Origin: Trichostrongylus colubriformis
Taxonomy: Eukaryota > Nematoda > Chromadorea > Rhabditida > Trichostrongylidae
DNA: 64,000 nt
Assembly: GCA_963978905.1 (NCBI GenBank)
Contig: OZ022257.1
Span: 46,572,203 to 46,636,202, forward strand
Reading direction: 5' to 3'
The position numbers were made by a program, and so were the translations under genes. Under the pieces are notes generated by a model. That model had not been told where the DNA came from, made no database searches, and worked only from the letters and a program-made list of their open reading frames with translations. Position 1 is the first letter of the stretch. Each line of letters starts with the position of its first letter. Shown here piece by piece: positions 33,066 to 44,202 of this stretch.

Positions 33066-34378
33066 TTATTGCTGACTTGGGAAAGGTGGACCCCGCATCG
33101 TCTCTACTGAAGGGTATTGAACTTGACTTGAAACAGCATGAAGTGTGATGCGCACCCCTACATTGAAAAGAGGGAGTCCTTTACACGAGAGTGTATTATG
33201 AGTTGATGAAGCACAAATTAGACAGAGTTTGTGCTTGCGAAGGTATTGGGATCGTTCCTGCGGGGTGGGATACTTATTGCAATCTCGAGATAAATGCCCT
33301 TCTTTACAGTATTTACACTGTTTCGTTATTGAGGGAGGTCTTCTACTGAACTGATCTGATCGCTGCTGCCCTACCCCTTTTTGTGAAAACAGCAAGAACA
33401 TCTCCTCAGTTGCCAAGATGTCTTATATATATTGAAGTAACTTGGGCATAGTGAAGGGAGCATTTAACGGTAATTCTTGCTTTTTAGCGATTACTCTCCG
33501 TCGGACATTGTCGGGGAATTTAGTAAGGACCTTTTTCAAGAGCCAGGAACTTTCCATGCCTTCCCCTTTCTCCTTAAGTTGCACTATAATTACTTGAATT
33601 TCTTCTAATAGGGTGCGTTGATCTTTTATTGAGGGACTTTTTAGCGCACAAGCATCCAGCTGTTCCACCAAACTATTGATCAGGAGTTCTTTGTTATTGT
33701 ATTTATTTAAAAGAAATTCTATTGCCCTATTATAGTTTCCCCTGGCTACTTGGAACTTTTTAATCGATTCCTTAGCTTTACCCTTTAGAGCGTTCAACAA
33801 GTAATTGAATTTAATCATTTCCGGTAGATCTTGAGAATGTATATTGGCGTTAAAGAGTTCCCAAAAGTTGTCCCACTCCCACAGGTTACCCCCGAAAGTT
33901 GGGATCGGTAGCGGAGGGAGTTCCAGGGGTCTTTGTTGTGTGTGACTCACGCGTAGAGCGGTGGCATTCATGGCCTCTCGGTTCGGTATTGATTGTATTG
34001 CGGGGGCATGAGTCATTGCGGTTAAGGATTGAAGCTTCGCTTGCAGTAAAATCGTTAAGTCCCATGCGTCAGCTAGGGAGGTGTCTGCTTTATTTGCATA
34101 GTCCTCATAATCTGCAGGATCGCCCTCCGCCATTTCATTAATGTCGAATATTGAAGCGAACTCCGTCCACACCTTTTCCACTTTTGATGAGGCATAAGTT
34201 ATTGCACTAATTCCCTCCTGCAATCGAGCGATTAGCTCACTCCGTACTTGGTCTGGGGGCCTCCCTATCTATGGGGTTGTCGTGCAACTTCTCTTCCCTC
34301 AGTTTGGATACAATGTGGGTTAACTTATTGACGTGCAACGTAACAAGCCTTTTTTGGGCCAATATTGTATGAGACATG
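33066..34378 (-). pseudogene. BEL element 1 gag with zinc knuckles, frameshifted
   Basis: On the minus strand, a start ATG at about 34378 opens a short frame that breaks near 34255. The main gag body is 33423-34223: a DUF1759-type region with PPLPIPTFGGNLWEWDNFWE, NYLLNALKGKAKESIKKF and LEEIQVIIVQLKEKGEG. A further frame change leads to 33066-33416, which holds the knuckles CKYCKEGHLSRDC and CLICASSTHNTLSC. Gag packages the element RNA. At least two frameshifts are present, so the protein cannot be made as one chain. Confidence 0.85.
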
Positions 34379-34541
34379 TTAGTAAGGCAGGACAGAGGCA
34401 ATTGAAAAAAAAGAAGGCAATTGGAAAAAAGTGAACGAATGAAAAGCTTATTCCGAAATGAGCGGTCAGAAAAGGAAATCCAACTGCGAAGACCGCTATT
34501 GCTTTTGGCCTAGTAAACTGTTCGAAATAACCGACCTGGTG

Positions 34542-34559
34542 TCGAATCCCGATGCACCA
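34542..34559 (-). other. tRNA primer-binding site of BEL element 1
   Basis: On the coding strand TGGTGCATCGGGATTCGA starts 3 bp after the 5' LTR. Its complement ends in CCA and contains a T-arm-like TCGAATCCC, as expected for a tRNA 3' end. The tRNA isotype was not assigned. BEL element 2 uses a site that starts with the same TGGTGCATCG. Confidence 0.8.
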
Positions 34560-34562
34560 AAT

Positions 34563-35085
34563 TGTAGCAGGATACTCGCCTTAACAGTGACTTCACACTG
34601 GCCACGCGGATATTGAGACTGAGACAAGATTGAATAAGAATACTTTTATTAGCACCGAATATAGCTTGGAATAAGCACCAATAATATTGAGAGCTGCCTC
34701 GTCTTCGTCTCGCTGGGTGTCGATCGGTCTATATTGAGGTTCGAATATTGGCGTGACGGTTTCGATCTCCTCAACTCCACCTGAATACGCCTATATGAGA
34801 CGCAGCAGAAGCGGTCACAGAATGGACAGGAAAATACCCGCCTGAGGACAACGTAGCGGTCCCGACTGCAGGGGGCAGGCTTATCAGCGGTGCGATCAGA
34901 CCGCTGCCGAGTAGGTGCCGCGCGAGATGAGACGAGACCAGCGAAGAGTTCGGATCCGTAGAGCTGGATCCAATCTGAGCAGTACCAGTCCAGATATCCA
35001 GAAATCTGCCTGAGGTTATGTTGCGAAGCTTATATACAGCCGTGAGTATTGAATCTGATTATGTGTTTAGTCGCGTTTTGCGACA
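34563..35085 (-). repeat. 5' LTR of BEL element 1
   Basis: 523 bp and partner of 29406-29928. AAGGT follows at 35086-35090 as the second target duplication. Confidence 0.93.
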
Positions 35086-36000
35086 AAGGTGACGGGCCCC
35101 AGAAGCAATAGTCGAGGAAAGGGAGGAATCAGCTGACGAGCGGACGACGTGCGGGAAGTCCATGAAGTCGGGCCGCGAGTATCAGGTATTAGGGAGTTCA
35201 GAAGAAGGAATCGAAAAGCCTCCAACGAGCGAGGGCGACCCTTAAAGGCAGCTTTAGGGGAAATTCGGACCAAAAGTAAAAGGAGTAGTGAATATGAAAG
35301 TCGAGATGCCTAGTAACAGGACAATGGAGAAAAACGAATGGAAATGGCCAAAAACCTGAGAAATGGGACCCCTTTCTCTTGTTGATCCTCAACGTGGACG
35401 ACCTTTCCGTCAAAGGGCGGATACTCCGAACGAAATTTCCATTGTCTCTCGGAGACGCGCCAAGTAAACACAAAGGCATGTTTGGAAATACAACAGCATC
35501 TTTTTCCTGGAGTGAGAATGAGGTTAAAATTGCGAAAGCGCGCTGCAATACCTTTGATCTCACCGCATATCCTTTGCCGCTCTCATCATAGCTGACCACG
35601 AATCACGTCGCTTAGGGGCGGAGTCGATTATCAAAAGGCAGAAGCTGCTATCCGTTGCGCCGTTCCTAAAGCTCGGAGGCGCTTTTTCACCGGGATTTCG
35701 CCACAGATAGCCTTCTTACCCCTATAGTTTCCATGTAAATGACTTCTTTCAGGGATTTCTCAGTAACCACATTATCCCTAATGCTGTCTTTAAGTACATA
35801 TCTGTCGTCAGATGAGTCATCATACTGTATGCTTGCACTCTCTCTCCTTGCGCTCACTCTCTGCGCGCCGTTGTGAAAAGGCTCCAAGATGCGCGAGATC
35901 TAGCTGGCTGATAGTTCGGCTACGAATTAATAAGGTGGTGTACTATATTAGATCTACTGTGACTTCGCGCTCTCTTACACGCACTCTTACACATCCCCTC
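35086..36000. repeat. Dispersed repeats continuing after BEL element 1
   Basis: 35086-35245 continues the repeat cut by the BEL element (matches 39546-39705). 35245-35600 is family G (inverted copy at 20905). 35689-35800 is family D. 35805-36000 matches 39715-39905. At 39.4-39.9 kb the first and last of these are directly adjacent, so families G and D were inserted here secondarily. Confidence 0.65.
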
Positions 36001-37335
36001 ATTACAAAGAGGTCCGACCTCGGACTTCGAAAAGGCGAGAATTAGAGGAAAGTACTCACTTGTACGTGATAGAAAGGAGATTACCCTTCTATTCCTAAAG
36101 GTCCGGTAGAGAGGTCGCGATGGCGTGACGCTGCTCATTGTCCAGTATGAGAGACCAGTGAACGACTGCTCGTGGCCTAGAATGAACAGACCGTGCCGAC
36201 ACCTAGACAGGGCCACGTGAGGCGGTAGGGGTCATTGAGGAACTCGTCTCGGGCAGAGTGGAAGCCGGGACGGGTAGTAAGGAGTAGGATGATGTCTTTC
36301 TCTCGACCCTGAATGGAGTCGACGGTGTGAAGGTCGACCGAGGTAGTTTGGGAGAACTGGGCAAGTAGACGTGCCTGCTTTTTGTAGATTACAAGGACGG
36401 CGATAGATGACGGTTGAATGCTCCTCCGAAGGAGGGCAAGAACGATCAGGCGACAGACCTCCGCCTCCGCCTCGTTATTATGGGACCCGCTGAGCGACTT
36501 GATTGAGGTTCCAGGAACGGCGACAAAAGTAACGGCAGCTTCGGATTGGGACAACGCGCGGTTGACAGGAACAGTTGGCAATCCAGTGTCTTTGACGAGC
36601 GTCTGACCATAAAACATCAAGTTAGGAAGCTCGTTGAGAGGGGGATGAGCGCGGAACGTTGTTGTGTGGGGTGCTACGTGGACACCCTTGGCCAGGAGAA
36701 CGTCCATCACTCCCTGAGCGCCGTACCTCGCTGGGTTGGACGTGCGATGACACCGACGGGCGTTCCAGCTGGTGACTGTCGCCAATGTGCACATGGCGAA
36801 CCTGCGTCAGATAGGTGGCCATGGCGACTAGGGCTGGTTGGGGATCTGAGAGGATTCATCGCCTATCAGCATGGTGAATTCTTCCAGGAAGCCACAGAAG
36901 ATACCCCCGGTGGTGGCCGAGTTCACCAGAGCGGACGTCGTGATGCAAAGGAAGACGGGCGGTCGCACTTGGAACATTACGGGTGAGGTCAAGATTCCTT
37001 TTGGCGATGCGATACTCATCCCTCTCGCATCGGATAGTTCGACTGCGAGGTCGTTATTGCGTTCGAGAAGCTCCCGGCCCTTCCTGTATCTGACGCAGGT
37101 GTCCATAGAGGCTCGAGGGAGTAGATGTCCGGTCCTCTGGAAATCGTTCGAGGACTTTGTGGAGATCAAGCGGAGTCCGACACATAGCGCAAGACATCGA
37201 GCTGCTTGAAGTCATCGAGACCCAAGAGGGTATCGTGAACTGCGCGACAGCGTTGTTGGTGGTCGTCGTAGCGATCACCCTCTCTTTGAAGCTGTCATAT
37301 GTCCGCGCGGCGATGAGGGCACTGACTACGGTTTA
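36000..37335 (-). pseudogene. Decayed SF1 (UPF1-like) helicase, C-terminal part
   Basis: Helicase motifs appear in the correct order on the minus strand but in different frames. They are ERVIATTTTNNAVAQF (motif Ia region, near 37260), FTMLIGDESSQIPNQP (motif II, DExxQ type, near 36860), VRHVHIGDSHQLE (motif III, near 36780), YGAQGVMDVLLAKG, VDSIQGREKDIILLLTT (motif V, near 36300) and ALSRCRHGLFILGHE (motif VI, near 36200). At least four frameshifts separate them and a stop interrupts the segment after motif Ia. The Walker A exon is not in view; the sequence begins at a possible AG acceptor at 37335. Enzymes of this family unwind RNA or DNA with ATP. The lesions mean no working enzyme, unless several sequencing errors are assumed. 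Confidence 0.8.
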
Positions 37336-37791
37336 ATCACTGCCATAAGCAGCTTGGCCAGCGAGTAACGGAAAAAGAATTAAAGTATAATGTAATTAAA
37401 GTAAAGATAATGAATTAAAGTAAGTAAACATAGCCAGCGCGCGGATATAATGCGAAGCTGAGTCCGATTTGAGCAGAGAGACGCTGAGTTACTGTAAATG
37501 AACGATGCGGAAACTGGCATTTCGCGTTATTGTTGAATGCGGCTGTTCTGTGTGCCGTAGGCGCTGCGGGAGCATAAGACAACGTAGGGTGATTCCACGA
37601 GCCCGGCGCCTAGGTACAGTCCAAGGTGTCTATCATGAAATATCAATACCGAATCACTTGAAGACGTCTTGTATGTAGCTACCACTCTTACAAAACAGTC
37701 GACGCGTACGCGAACTTTCTGAACTGCGACTGACCTTTAATCAACAACAAAATTCATCAATGATATGCCGGCTCAACGACTTTATTCACCG
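37336..37791. other. Intergenic, nothing recognised
   Basis: AT-rich around 37370-37430. No exon or repeat ends are seen up to the assembly gap. Confidence 0.3.
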
Positions 37792-37991
37792 NNNNNNNNN
37801 NNNNNNNNNNNNNNNNNNNNNNNNNNNNNNNNNNNNNNNNNNNNNNNNNNNNNNNNNNNNNNNNNNNNNNNNNNNNNNNNNNNNNNNNNNNNNNNNNNNN
37901 NNNNNNNNNNNNNNNNNNNNNNNNNNNNNNNNNNNNNNNNNNNNNNNNNNNNNNNNNNNNNNNNNNNNNNNNNNNNNNNNNNNNNNNNNNN
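37792..37991. other. Assembly gap (200 N)
   Basis: A run of 200 undetermined bases, probably a placeholder of arbitrary length. Translations across it are meaningless. Confidence 0.99.
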
Positions 37992-38143
37992 CTGCACTGG
38001 GGTGATTGATCACCAACTCCACAATACACTGTCTGATACTCCGACCTACTCCAATACTCGGTCCGATTCCACTGGTCCTCATAAGGACAAATATCATCTT
38101 CTGCGCGGACTGCCACCGCGAATTCACAGCTGTACGCCAACAA
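37992..38143 (-). CDS. Possible exon next to the gap
   Basis: On the minus strand, YSCEFAVAVRAEDDICPYED followed by QWNRTEYWSRSEYQTVYCG is open up to the N run. Composition is coding-like (Tyr, Trp, Cys, charged). Both ends are undefined and no family is recognised. Confidence 0.25.
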
Positions 38144-38399
38144 AATGAAGCCTATCCGTCAACAATATATTGTTGGTCAGACCTTCTAAGCCAATGATTC
38201 TGAAAGTTTGAGAATTAGAAACGTATGTATAACTGCGTATAAATAACTGTCGGAAGAACTGAGATCAACAAAGGCCTCTGAAGATAGAGCTTCAGCTTAT
38301 AGCCATGTTTTGGCAGCCGATCCCTGCATCAAAGGAAAAGAGTCTTGACATGGTTGATATGATATCACCAGCTATTTGTCTATTGAACACTATAGTAGT

Positions 38400-38600
38400 A
38401 GTTTTGTATGCTGAGGAAGCATCACCGTACCTTCCATTTCAGACGATCGCGTCATAATAGGCTGTGAATTGCGCTCAACGGTAGGAGTAGAGGCAACCTG
38501 TTCGACAACAGCCGCAGATGAACCAGTCTCATTAACAGCACGATGTGTAGAAGGCGATACTATGTTATTCACTCGTGGTATGTCATACAACATCTCATTC
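38400..38600 (-). CDS. Possible Ser/Thr/Val-rich exon
   Basis: Minus strand: MLYDIPRVNNIVSPSTHRAV followed by TPTVERNSQPIMTRSSEME. A possible donor GTACGG follows GAAATGGAAG. Low complexity and no recognised family. It overlaps nothing better on the other strand. Confidence 0.25.
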
Positions 38601-38720
38601 TCGTCATTGTTCTAGTTGGGTTGAAGACCGACAGGTCTCGCGGGATCACTTTTAATTGCGTTCACATATCACCGTAACCTGCTAGGATGGATGGCACGAG
38701 CTCTTATGGTCATGCTTCAG

Positions 38721-38925
38721 ACCGGTCAAGACAGTCGACGTCGAGACAAAGAATGAAATTGAAACAAAGCGACAGAACAAAGAAGTGCGGTTGGACATGC
38801 GAAGGACTACTGCTATGAAAGGAAAATACAAAGTGCAGAAGCTTCGCAGCTCGGACGCGGAATCGAGACATAAAGGATTGTATGACTCACTGGTTGAACT
38901 AGATGGGGACATACCGAAAACTTAA
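38721..38925 (+). CDS. Small charged terminal exon
   Basis: After the acceptor ATGCTTCAG one base completes a codon and 67 codons follow to TAA. It is rich in Lys, Arg, Glu and Asp: VKTVDVETKNEIETKRQNKE, VRLDMRRTTAMKGKYKVQKL, then DSLVELDGDIPKT. There is no low-complexity repeat and codon use looks natural. The start phase is the same as at 25653, 45544 and 10863. Upstream exons are not visible, and the minus-strand ORF over it is a shadow. Confidence 0.45.
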
Positions 38926-39424
38926 GCACAAGGCGGCGTTTGTGACGAAGTTTGAAACAAAAGTTCGTTGGATGGTGGATGAAAAAAGAACAAAGCGGCG
39001 CTTCTGTGACAAGAGTGCACCGTCGGAGCTTTGGTACCCTTTCTTAACGGTCCACCATGTCCGAAAAGTACAGTCGGCGAAGCGCTCGCAAAACCAGCGA
39101 GAAAAAATTTTAAATTCGAATTTTTGATTTACCGGTGTACGAAGGAATCCTATGAAGCTAACGATGGAGGACAGAGGTATGAAAGGAACCGCCAGAACTT
39201 ACGCATTGACAAAAGAAAACGAATCCATAGAACTATACGCATGAAACTAAATGATTGAAATGACGAAAGGGGGTGTGGAACTGGACGAACCCGCATCTCG
39301 TCAGCGATCGACGCGGAAGATCAAGTAGCATGAGGCTGCTGATCTCATTTTCTTGCAAAGGTTCAACATAGCCAAATTGAAGGTTCACTGACCTGCCCTC
39401 CTGCTATCAAACTCACTGCTACCA
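38926..39424. other. Intergenic, nothing recognised
   Basis: Short open stretches continue downstream of the terminal exon but have no splice signals. Confidence 0.3.
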
Positions 39425-39905
39425 GTGAGGTCGTGCCGTCCCAGATAGATAGTATAGTACAGGCGATCAATGAGATCAGATTCATTATAAGATCACGAAT
39501 TCGAGAGCAGTCCTGTCGAGAGGAGTCTGGCCGATCCTGGGGGAAGGTGGGGAAGGTGACGGGCCCCAGAGGCGATAGTCGAGGAAAGGGAGGAATCAGC
39601 CGACGAGCGGACGGCGTGCGGGAAGTTCATGAAGTCGGCGTCCGGACCGCGAGTTTCAGAAAAAAGGAGCCGAGGAAGCCTCCAACGAGCGAGCGCGAAC
39701 TTAAGTATGCGTCGTCAGATGAGTCATCATACTGGATGCTTGCACTCTTTCCCTTCGCTCACTCTCTGCGCATCGATGTTGTGAAAAGGCTCTGACCGTA
39801 AGATGCGCGAGATCTAGCAGGCTGATAGTTGGGCTAAGGAATCAATAAGGTAGTTCACCATATAAGACCTACTGTGACTTCGCGCTATCTTACATGCACT
39901 CTTAC
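39425..39905. repeat. Uninterrupted copy of the repeat disrupted at 29.3-36.0 kb
   Basis: It contains CAGATAGATAGTA, GGAAGGTGACGGGCCCCAG and GCCTCCAACGAGCGAG in continuous order. At 29293-29405/35086-35245 the same sequence is cut by BEL element 1, so this serves as a paralogous empty site. Confidence 0.75.
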
Positions 39906-41166
39906 AAAAATACACCAACACTTTGCACTGTGCTGCTTATATAAAGTGAGTTTGGACACAACAGCACGGCTATTTAGACTGCTTAAATTTGTGGGTGGAA
40001 AATCAAATACGAAAGCGACCGCAAGTCTACTAACGAAAAACCGTTGCTCCAGTCAATGGTCAGATTGTGGCGCAAAAGGCAGAAAACGATTAGTAGGCCA
40101 CACCATTAAGGGATACTGTCGTAAAACTCCAATTTCTATGACTGATGGGTTGCCCAATGGATTCAACAACGATGTATGTTGGCTTTGCTAAACCACTTCG
40201 CGGAGCAACTCCAATCAAATTATCTCCTTACCTCTTTCCTAATAGACCGCTCCTTACCGAGGCACACGTAGCCAGAACTAATACCAAAGAAACTACCAAA
40301 ACATTTGAAGGAGGGCCCTTTCCGGGCTACTGCCACAACAAATGGTGGCACGCTGCGGAAGCCAGGCAAAAAATAAACTATGCCCAACCTATCCCGTCAA
40401 TCCCAGAGCAGAAGCATTGCTGAAAGGGAGGTCCCTCCCACAAGGAGACTCCCAGGGCCTAAGAAATAATGTGTGTGGTATGTGGGATATTAGGAGAGTG
40501 AAACCAAGGCTGACAATAACTGAGGGGCAGCTCGCAGTGAAAGTAACGTTTTGGTTGTTCGAGTTGCATATGTATAGTCCAAATGAATGCTTTAGTCCAC
40601 GATTCGCTTTCAAGTGGTTGACATCGGCAATCAGTGGTTGAAATGTACATAGAGTGACAGGAATGATAATGGAGCGATATATATTGCACCATATTATGCC
40701 GTACGGCTGAAATTACGTGGTTCAATGACGTATCATATTTGTGGTAAGATATTATTCGGCTTCGTGATTCACTCAATCTCGCGACTCGCGTGTCAGGCGG
40801 AAGGAAGAAGATATATCGATCAAGCAATTTAGACAAATGCGCCATAAGGCGGAAAGGATGACATACGTATCAGTCAGGTGAATGATACGACTTAACGAGC
40901 GAGTCACGCGAATCCTGCTATCCCCTAAAATGCTTTATCGATGTGTATCGCTTTCTTTCCACCTGAATCAAGCGATCGCCTCAATCGCGAACTCCTAACA
41001 ATCCCTAGAGACGTTCAGTTCTGTAACAAAGACGCCATGTATGGTACAATCGGATTCCACACCTTTATTCGAATTATTCGGAGCTGTGAATGGCTAGCAC
41101 GGCGCAAATGCTGTGAATCACCGACAAGAGACCGTGGACGCGAATCTGAGTATAGGTCACATAGTC
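39906..41166. other. Intergenic, nothing confident
   Basis: ORFs of 92-105 codons at 39874-40423 lack splice signals or motifs. Around 40730-41000 there are short repeats of GCGATC/CGCGA type also seen near 57560-57620. Confidence 0.35.
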
Positions 41167-41168
41167 TA

Positions 41169-42010
41169 CAGTGTGATCCATAAATAGTGCAACACTGTTT
41201 TTACCGCATAACTTTTCTCAGAATCAATTGTATTTCAAATAGTTGTGCACGAACTTCACTCGAATCTTCAACTATTACGATCAGCAATAGCTATTCGATG
41301 TGCCCTCCTTTTGCCGGGATGACTGCGCTCAAATGCTTGAGATACGCTTTTATTGCGGCCCGAATCGTCTATTATGGTATATTTTTTCCAAGCTTTCCTG
41401 AGCGATGACTTCAGTTCCTTCAAATCGTGTCTTTGTTGGAGCAAATCCTTTCCTCTGAGATGCTCCAGATAGAAAAGTCCATAACGATGAGATCCGGTAA
41501 ACAAGCGCCATTCATTCGAGAATATGTCGGCTGGAAGGTTGGTACGGCACCAGTCCTGAAGGATTTCGCTCTGTGTGCTGGAGCTCCGCATTGTTGAAGT
41601 GTTCACTTCTCCTTTGCGAAATGCCCAGCGGATCAGGGTAGCAGGTACTTCATAAGAACTTCCCTCGAGAGAGTTCCGGCATCCAGTTTGATTCCTTTTC
41701 GATAAACACCAGCGGAATGCGCTCGGTAGCTGACACCCCCGCCCAAAACCATGACGGATTCAGACTCCTGCTTCCGATATTCCTCCCGACCTTATCAGCT
41801 TCCTCTGAAATTCAAACGAGCACTATTATTTTGTCTTGTTTTGGGTATTGTAGGTCTGTTCCACGGTGGAAATTTTCTCGTTGGTAATCATAGTCCTCAG
41901 ATGCTCGCCTTGAACGGCCTTTTCCTTTGGAGCATGTCCGATCTCGCTCAGTGAGCGAATAGCTCAAGGAGTACCAAACATCATAGAGGCGGAAATGCGT
42001 AAATTTCGCA
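41169..42010 (-). pseudogene. Tc1-like transposase remnant
   Basis: The right end on the coding strand carries CAGTGTGATCCATAAATAG, the likely terminal repeat, next to TA at 41167-41168. Reading leftward, frame-broken fragments match a Tc1-type DDE transposase in order: a TxEKIxTVEQTYNTQNK block, a YRAHSAGVYRKGIKLDAG block, and TLQQCGAP around the second catalytic Asp region. These are followed by NEW and HDLKELKSSLRKAWKK, then ERSHPGKRRAH at the C terminus. Several stops and frameshifts interrupt it. The N-terminal DNA-binding domain and the other terminal repeat are missing. Confidence 0.82.
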
Positions 42011-42328
42011 ATCTGCGCGTCTGTTGCTGACATATCTGTCATAAAGATATGCTAGTAATCAAGATTCAGAAGGTTGCCCCTCTCCCCTCAATACAGTAAC
42101 GGCGTTCGTTACCCTTCCGATACAAGGTATCCAAAGTCCCGAAGGGTTACGAATCCTGCCTCACGGTGTCCACAGCTCTTGCGAACTGTAGAGCTGAAGT
42201 CACAACCGCTAAGGCTCAGAGGGTCAGTTGCAGTGGGTTATCCAACATGGTATCTTATCACAACAATTCCACGAAAAACAATTCCGTTGATTGATTCGGT
42301 ACGTTCAATCGACTGGCATCTACTAACC

Positions 42329-42425
42329 ATGAGCGATCGAAGACCGCGGCCGCGTTATGGCCTCAACAGAGAAAAGTCCCGCAGCAATCGCTCAAATCCT
42401 TCGACTCATTCACAACACAAGAAAG
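42329..42425 (+). CDS. First exon candidate, Arg/Ser-rich start
   Basis: ATG at 42329 opens MSDRRPRPRYGLNREKSRSN followed by RSNPSTHSQHKK and stops at a perfect GTAAGT donor (42426), leaving one base over. The basic Ser/Arg composition resembles the terminal exons at 47.1-48.6 kb. The only acceptor downstream with a matching start phase that I found is 53609, but that would mean skipping 52630-52732. The partner exon is therefore unresolved. Confidence 0.42.
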
Positions 42426-42541
42426 GTAAGTACTTCTGTTACCTTTCTACGATGCCGAGAAGAGAGAGCTCGAAATAGCTGGTTGCAAGCACGTAAGTTG
42501 CCCGTGCTCTGCTATATACTCTGCTCTGCACATCCATGTAG

Positions 42542-42629
42542 GGGATACTCAACTTCGACTCCAGGTGCTGCAGATCAAGCCATAAAGCATTCTAGCAAGA
42601 ACATCGGGAAAGCACAGCCTATGATGTGA
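42542..42629 (+). CDS. Possible tiny terminal exon
   Basis: After CATGTAG one base completes a codon and 28 codons follow to TGA (YSTSTPGAADQAIKHSSKN, then IGKAQPMM). It has the recurring start phase. It is very short and the acceptor is weak. Confidence 0.22.
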
Positions 42630-43250
42630 ATAGAAGATAGGCTGATATCGCAATGAGAGAAGGCTCATAAAAAGTTGCGTACCTGGATATCTTTCAGGGG
42701 TCATTCTGCACATTCAAGTGCCTAAGCCTCAAGAGAGAAAGCGTTTGAGGCGAAGGAAAAATGCCTTTCCATTGCCTTTCTTGGCCTAGGTTGAAATCAT
42801 TCAGCGATATTACTTTATCGTCCTGCTGAGTCGCCTTCACCATAGCACTTCTGTCTTACATCCCCTTATGGCAGACTGGCAGGCCTACTTCTTTACGTAA
42901 ACACAACGTTGGAGAATGTTCCATTCATTGCCAAGTGTGGCCGGTATGGGCGATTGGGTTCGGAGTGAATTCAAGCAGCCTTGACACTATGAAAAGGCGA
43001 TGTGGCTGCGGTAAAGATTGAGGGTTGAGCAGTTACCCGAGTATGTATCTGTTCCAGTGAAATTAACAGCTGATCTGACCATCGCCTTCTGAAGCAGGGT
43101 AGGGGTAATTCGGTTGCATTATGCGTTCCGATCTTTGATACTGACCCGTGGGCGCGTTCATCACGAAAGCTTACAAATCAAACACCACGTCATTTCGATC
43201 GATACGGCTTCGATACGATCCAGTAAGTATCACTCTGCTATCATGCTCAT
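42630..43250. other. Intergenic, nothing recognised
   Basis: No exons or inverted repeats were detected. Confidence 0.35.
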
Positions 43251-43769
43251 TAGGCTGCGTTCATGCCAAATTGAATGCGAGTTTTGGCGCATTCGCATCA
43301 TGCATGAGATACGTGTCGATCAGAAAATGAGAGTATTGGCGCATCCGCGATTTGAGAGAATTGGCGCACTCGCGTCATGCATTAAATATGTATCGATATA
43401 GAAAGTGAGGGTATTGGCGCATCCGCGATTCGAGCGAATTGACGCATTCGCATGATGGATAAGATACATATCGATTGAAAAAAGTGAGAGTATTGGCGCA
43501 TCCGCGGTTTGAGAGAATTGGCGCATTCGCGTGAAGGATAAGATACGTATTGATCGAAAAATGAGAGTATTGGCGTTCGCGATTTTCGATATTGCCATAA
43601 CAGATATAAGATATGGAAAATCATGAAATGGAAAGAGGAGAAAAAGAAATCAACCGCACATTGGCACGCATCGCGTTCAACAGAGTGACGTGGCTACGCC
43701 AAAAATCTCGAATCGCGGATGCGCGGATGCGCCGAAACTCTCATTCAATTTGGTATAAACGCAGCCTTA
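43251..43769. mobile_element. MITE with an internal 78-bp tandem array
   Basis: Inverted ends GGCTGCGTTCATGCCAAATT and AATTTGGTATAAACGCAGCC, with TA next to them. Inside, a unit containing GAGAGTATTGGCGCATCCGC repeats four times (GTATTGG at 43333, 43411, 43490 and 43567). The head GC(T/C)GCGTTCATAC is shared with 12682-12858 and 13968-14130. Confidence 0.85.
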
Positions 43770-43799
43770 CTCTACACCTCAGTCATTACTCAGCGAAGC

Positions 43800-44000
43800 C
43801 GACCTAGGAGGCCGAAGGGGCCAAGGAAGGGGGCTGCAACTAAGAAGGCCGCCTCCGCCACAGCACAGGGATGTTTTATGCGTGAGGGATTCCGCCGCAA
43901 TAGGCTTCCTAGACCCCTAGTTTTCGAGTGAATATCTTCCTTATTTTAGAGGTTCCTTATCACGCGAATTATTTCTATCACTGTCTTTAAAGCGCAAGCC
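43800..44000 (+). repeat. Family D dispersed repeat, longest uninterrupted copy
   Basis: It runs from the GCCGACCTAGGAGGCCGAAG end through GGATTCCGCCGCAATAGG to TATCACTGTCTTTAAAG. It is the best template for the copy split by BEL element 2. Confidence 0.6.
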
Positions 44001-44202
44001 ATGAAGGAGAGACACCGCGGCAGCGACTGTAATGGAGTATGAGCCCAATCGACAGGTTGCCGCAGGAAAGCACGAAGGAAGACGCCTATTCCAAATCCAG
44101 TCAGGATGTCCATAAGCTAACACGTGCCATCACAATGTCCGCGATGCGTAAAAAAGGATTGTAAACGTTATGATCGGGAGAAAGAAGAACCGATGAGTTA
44201 AA

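Larger units (their letters stand above)
29406..35085 (-). mobile_element. BEL/Pao LTR retrotransposon 1, defective
   Basis: The element is 5680 bp and transcribed right to left. It has two 523-bp LTRs that start TGTCG and end TACA on the coding strand, flanked by AAGGT at 29401-29405 and 35086-35090. A tRNA primer-binding site is next to the 5' LTR. The order is gag, zinc knuckles, aspartic protease and reverse transcriptase, as in BEL/Pao. It is dead: gag and pol carry frameshifts, a MITE sits between gag and protease, part of the RT is deleted, and RNase H and integrase are absent, replaced by a second gag-like ORF. The LTRs differ at about eight positions by eye (about 1.5 percent), so insertion is fairly recent. 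Confidence 0.9.

Noticed and set aside
37757..38148. Long ORFs of 113-128 codons on both strands
   Set aside because: They pass through 200 undetermined bases and so are not evidence of coding.
43330..43590. CRISPR-like array
   Set aside because: The units are full-length degenerate tandem repeats with no unique spacers, inside a TIR-bounded eukaryotic element.
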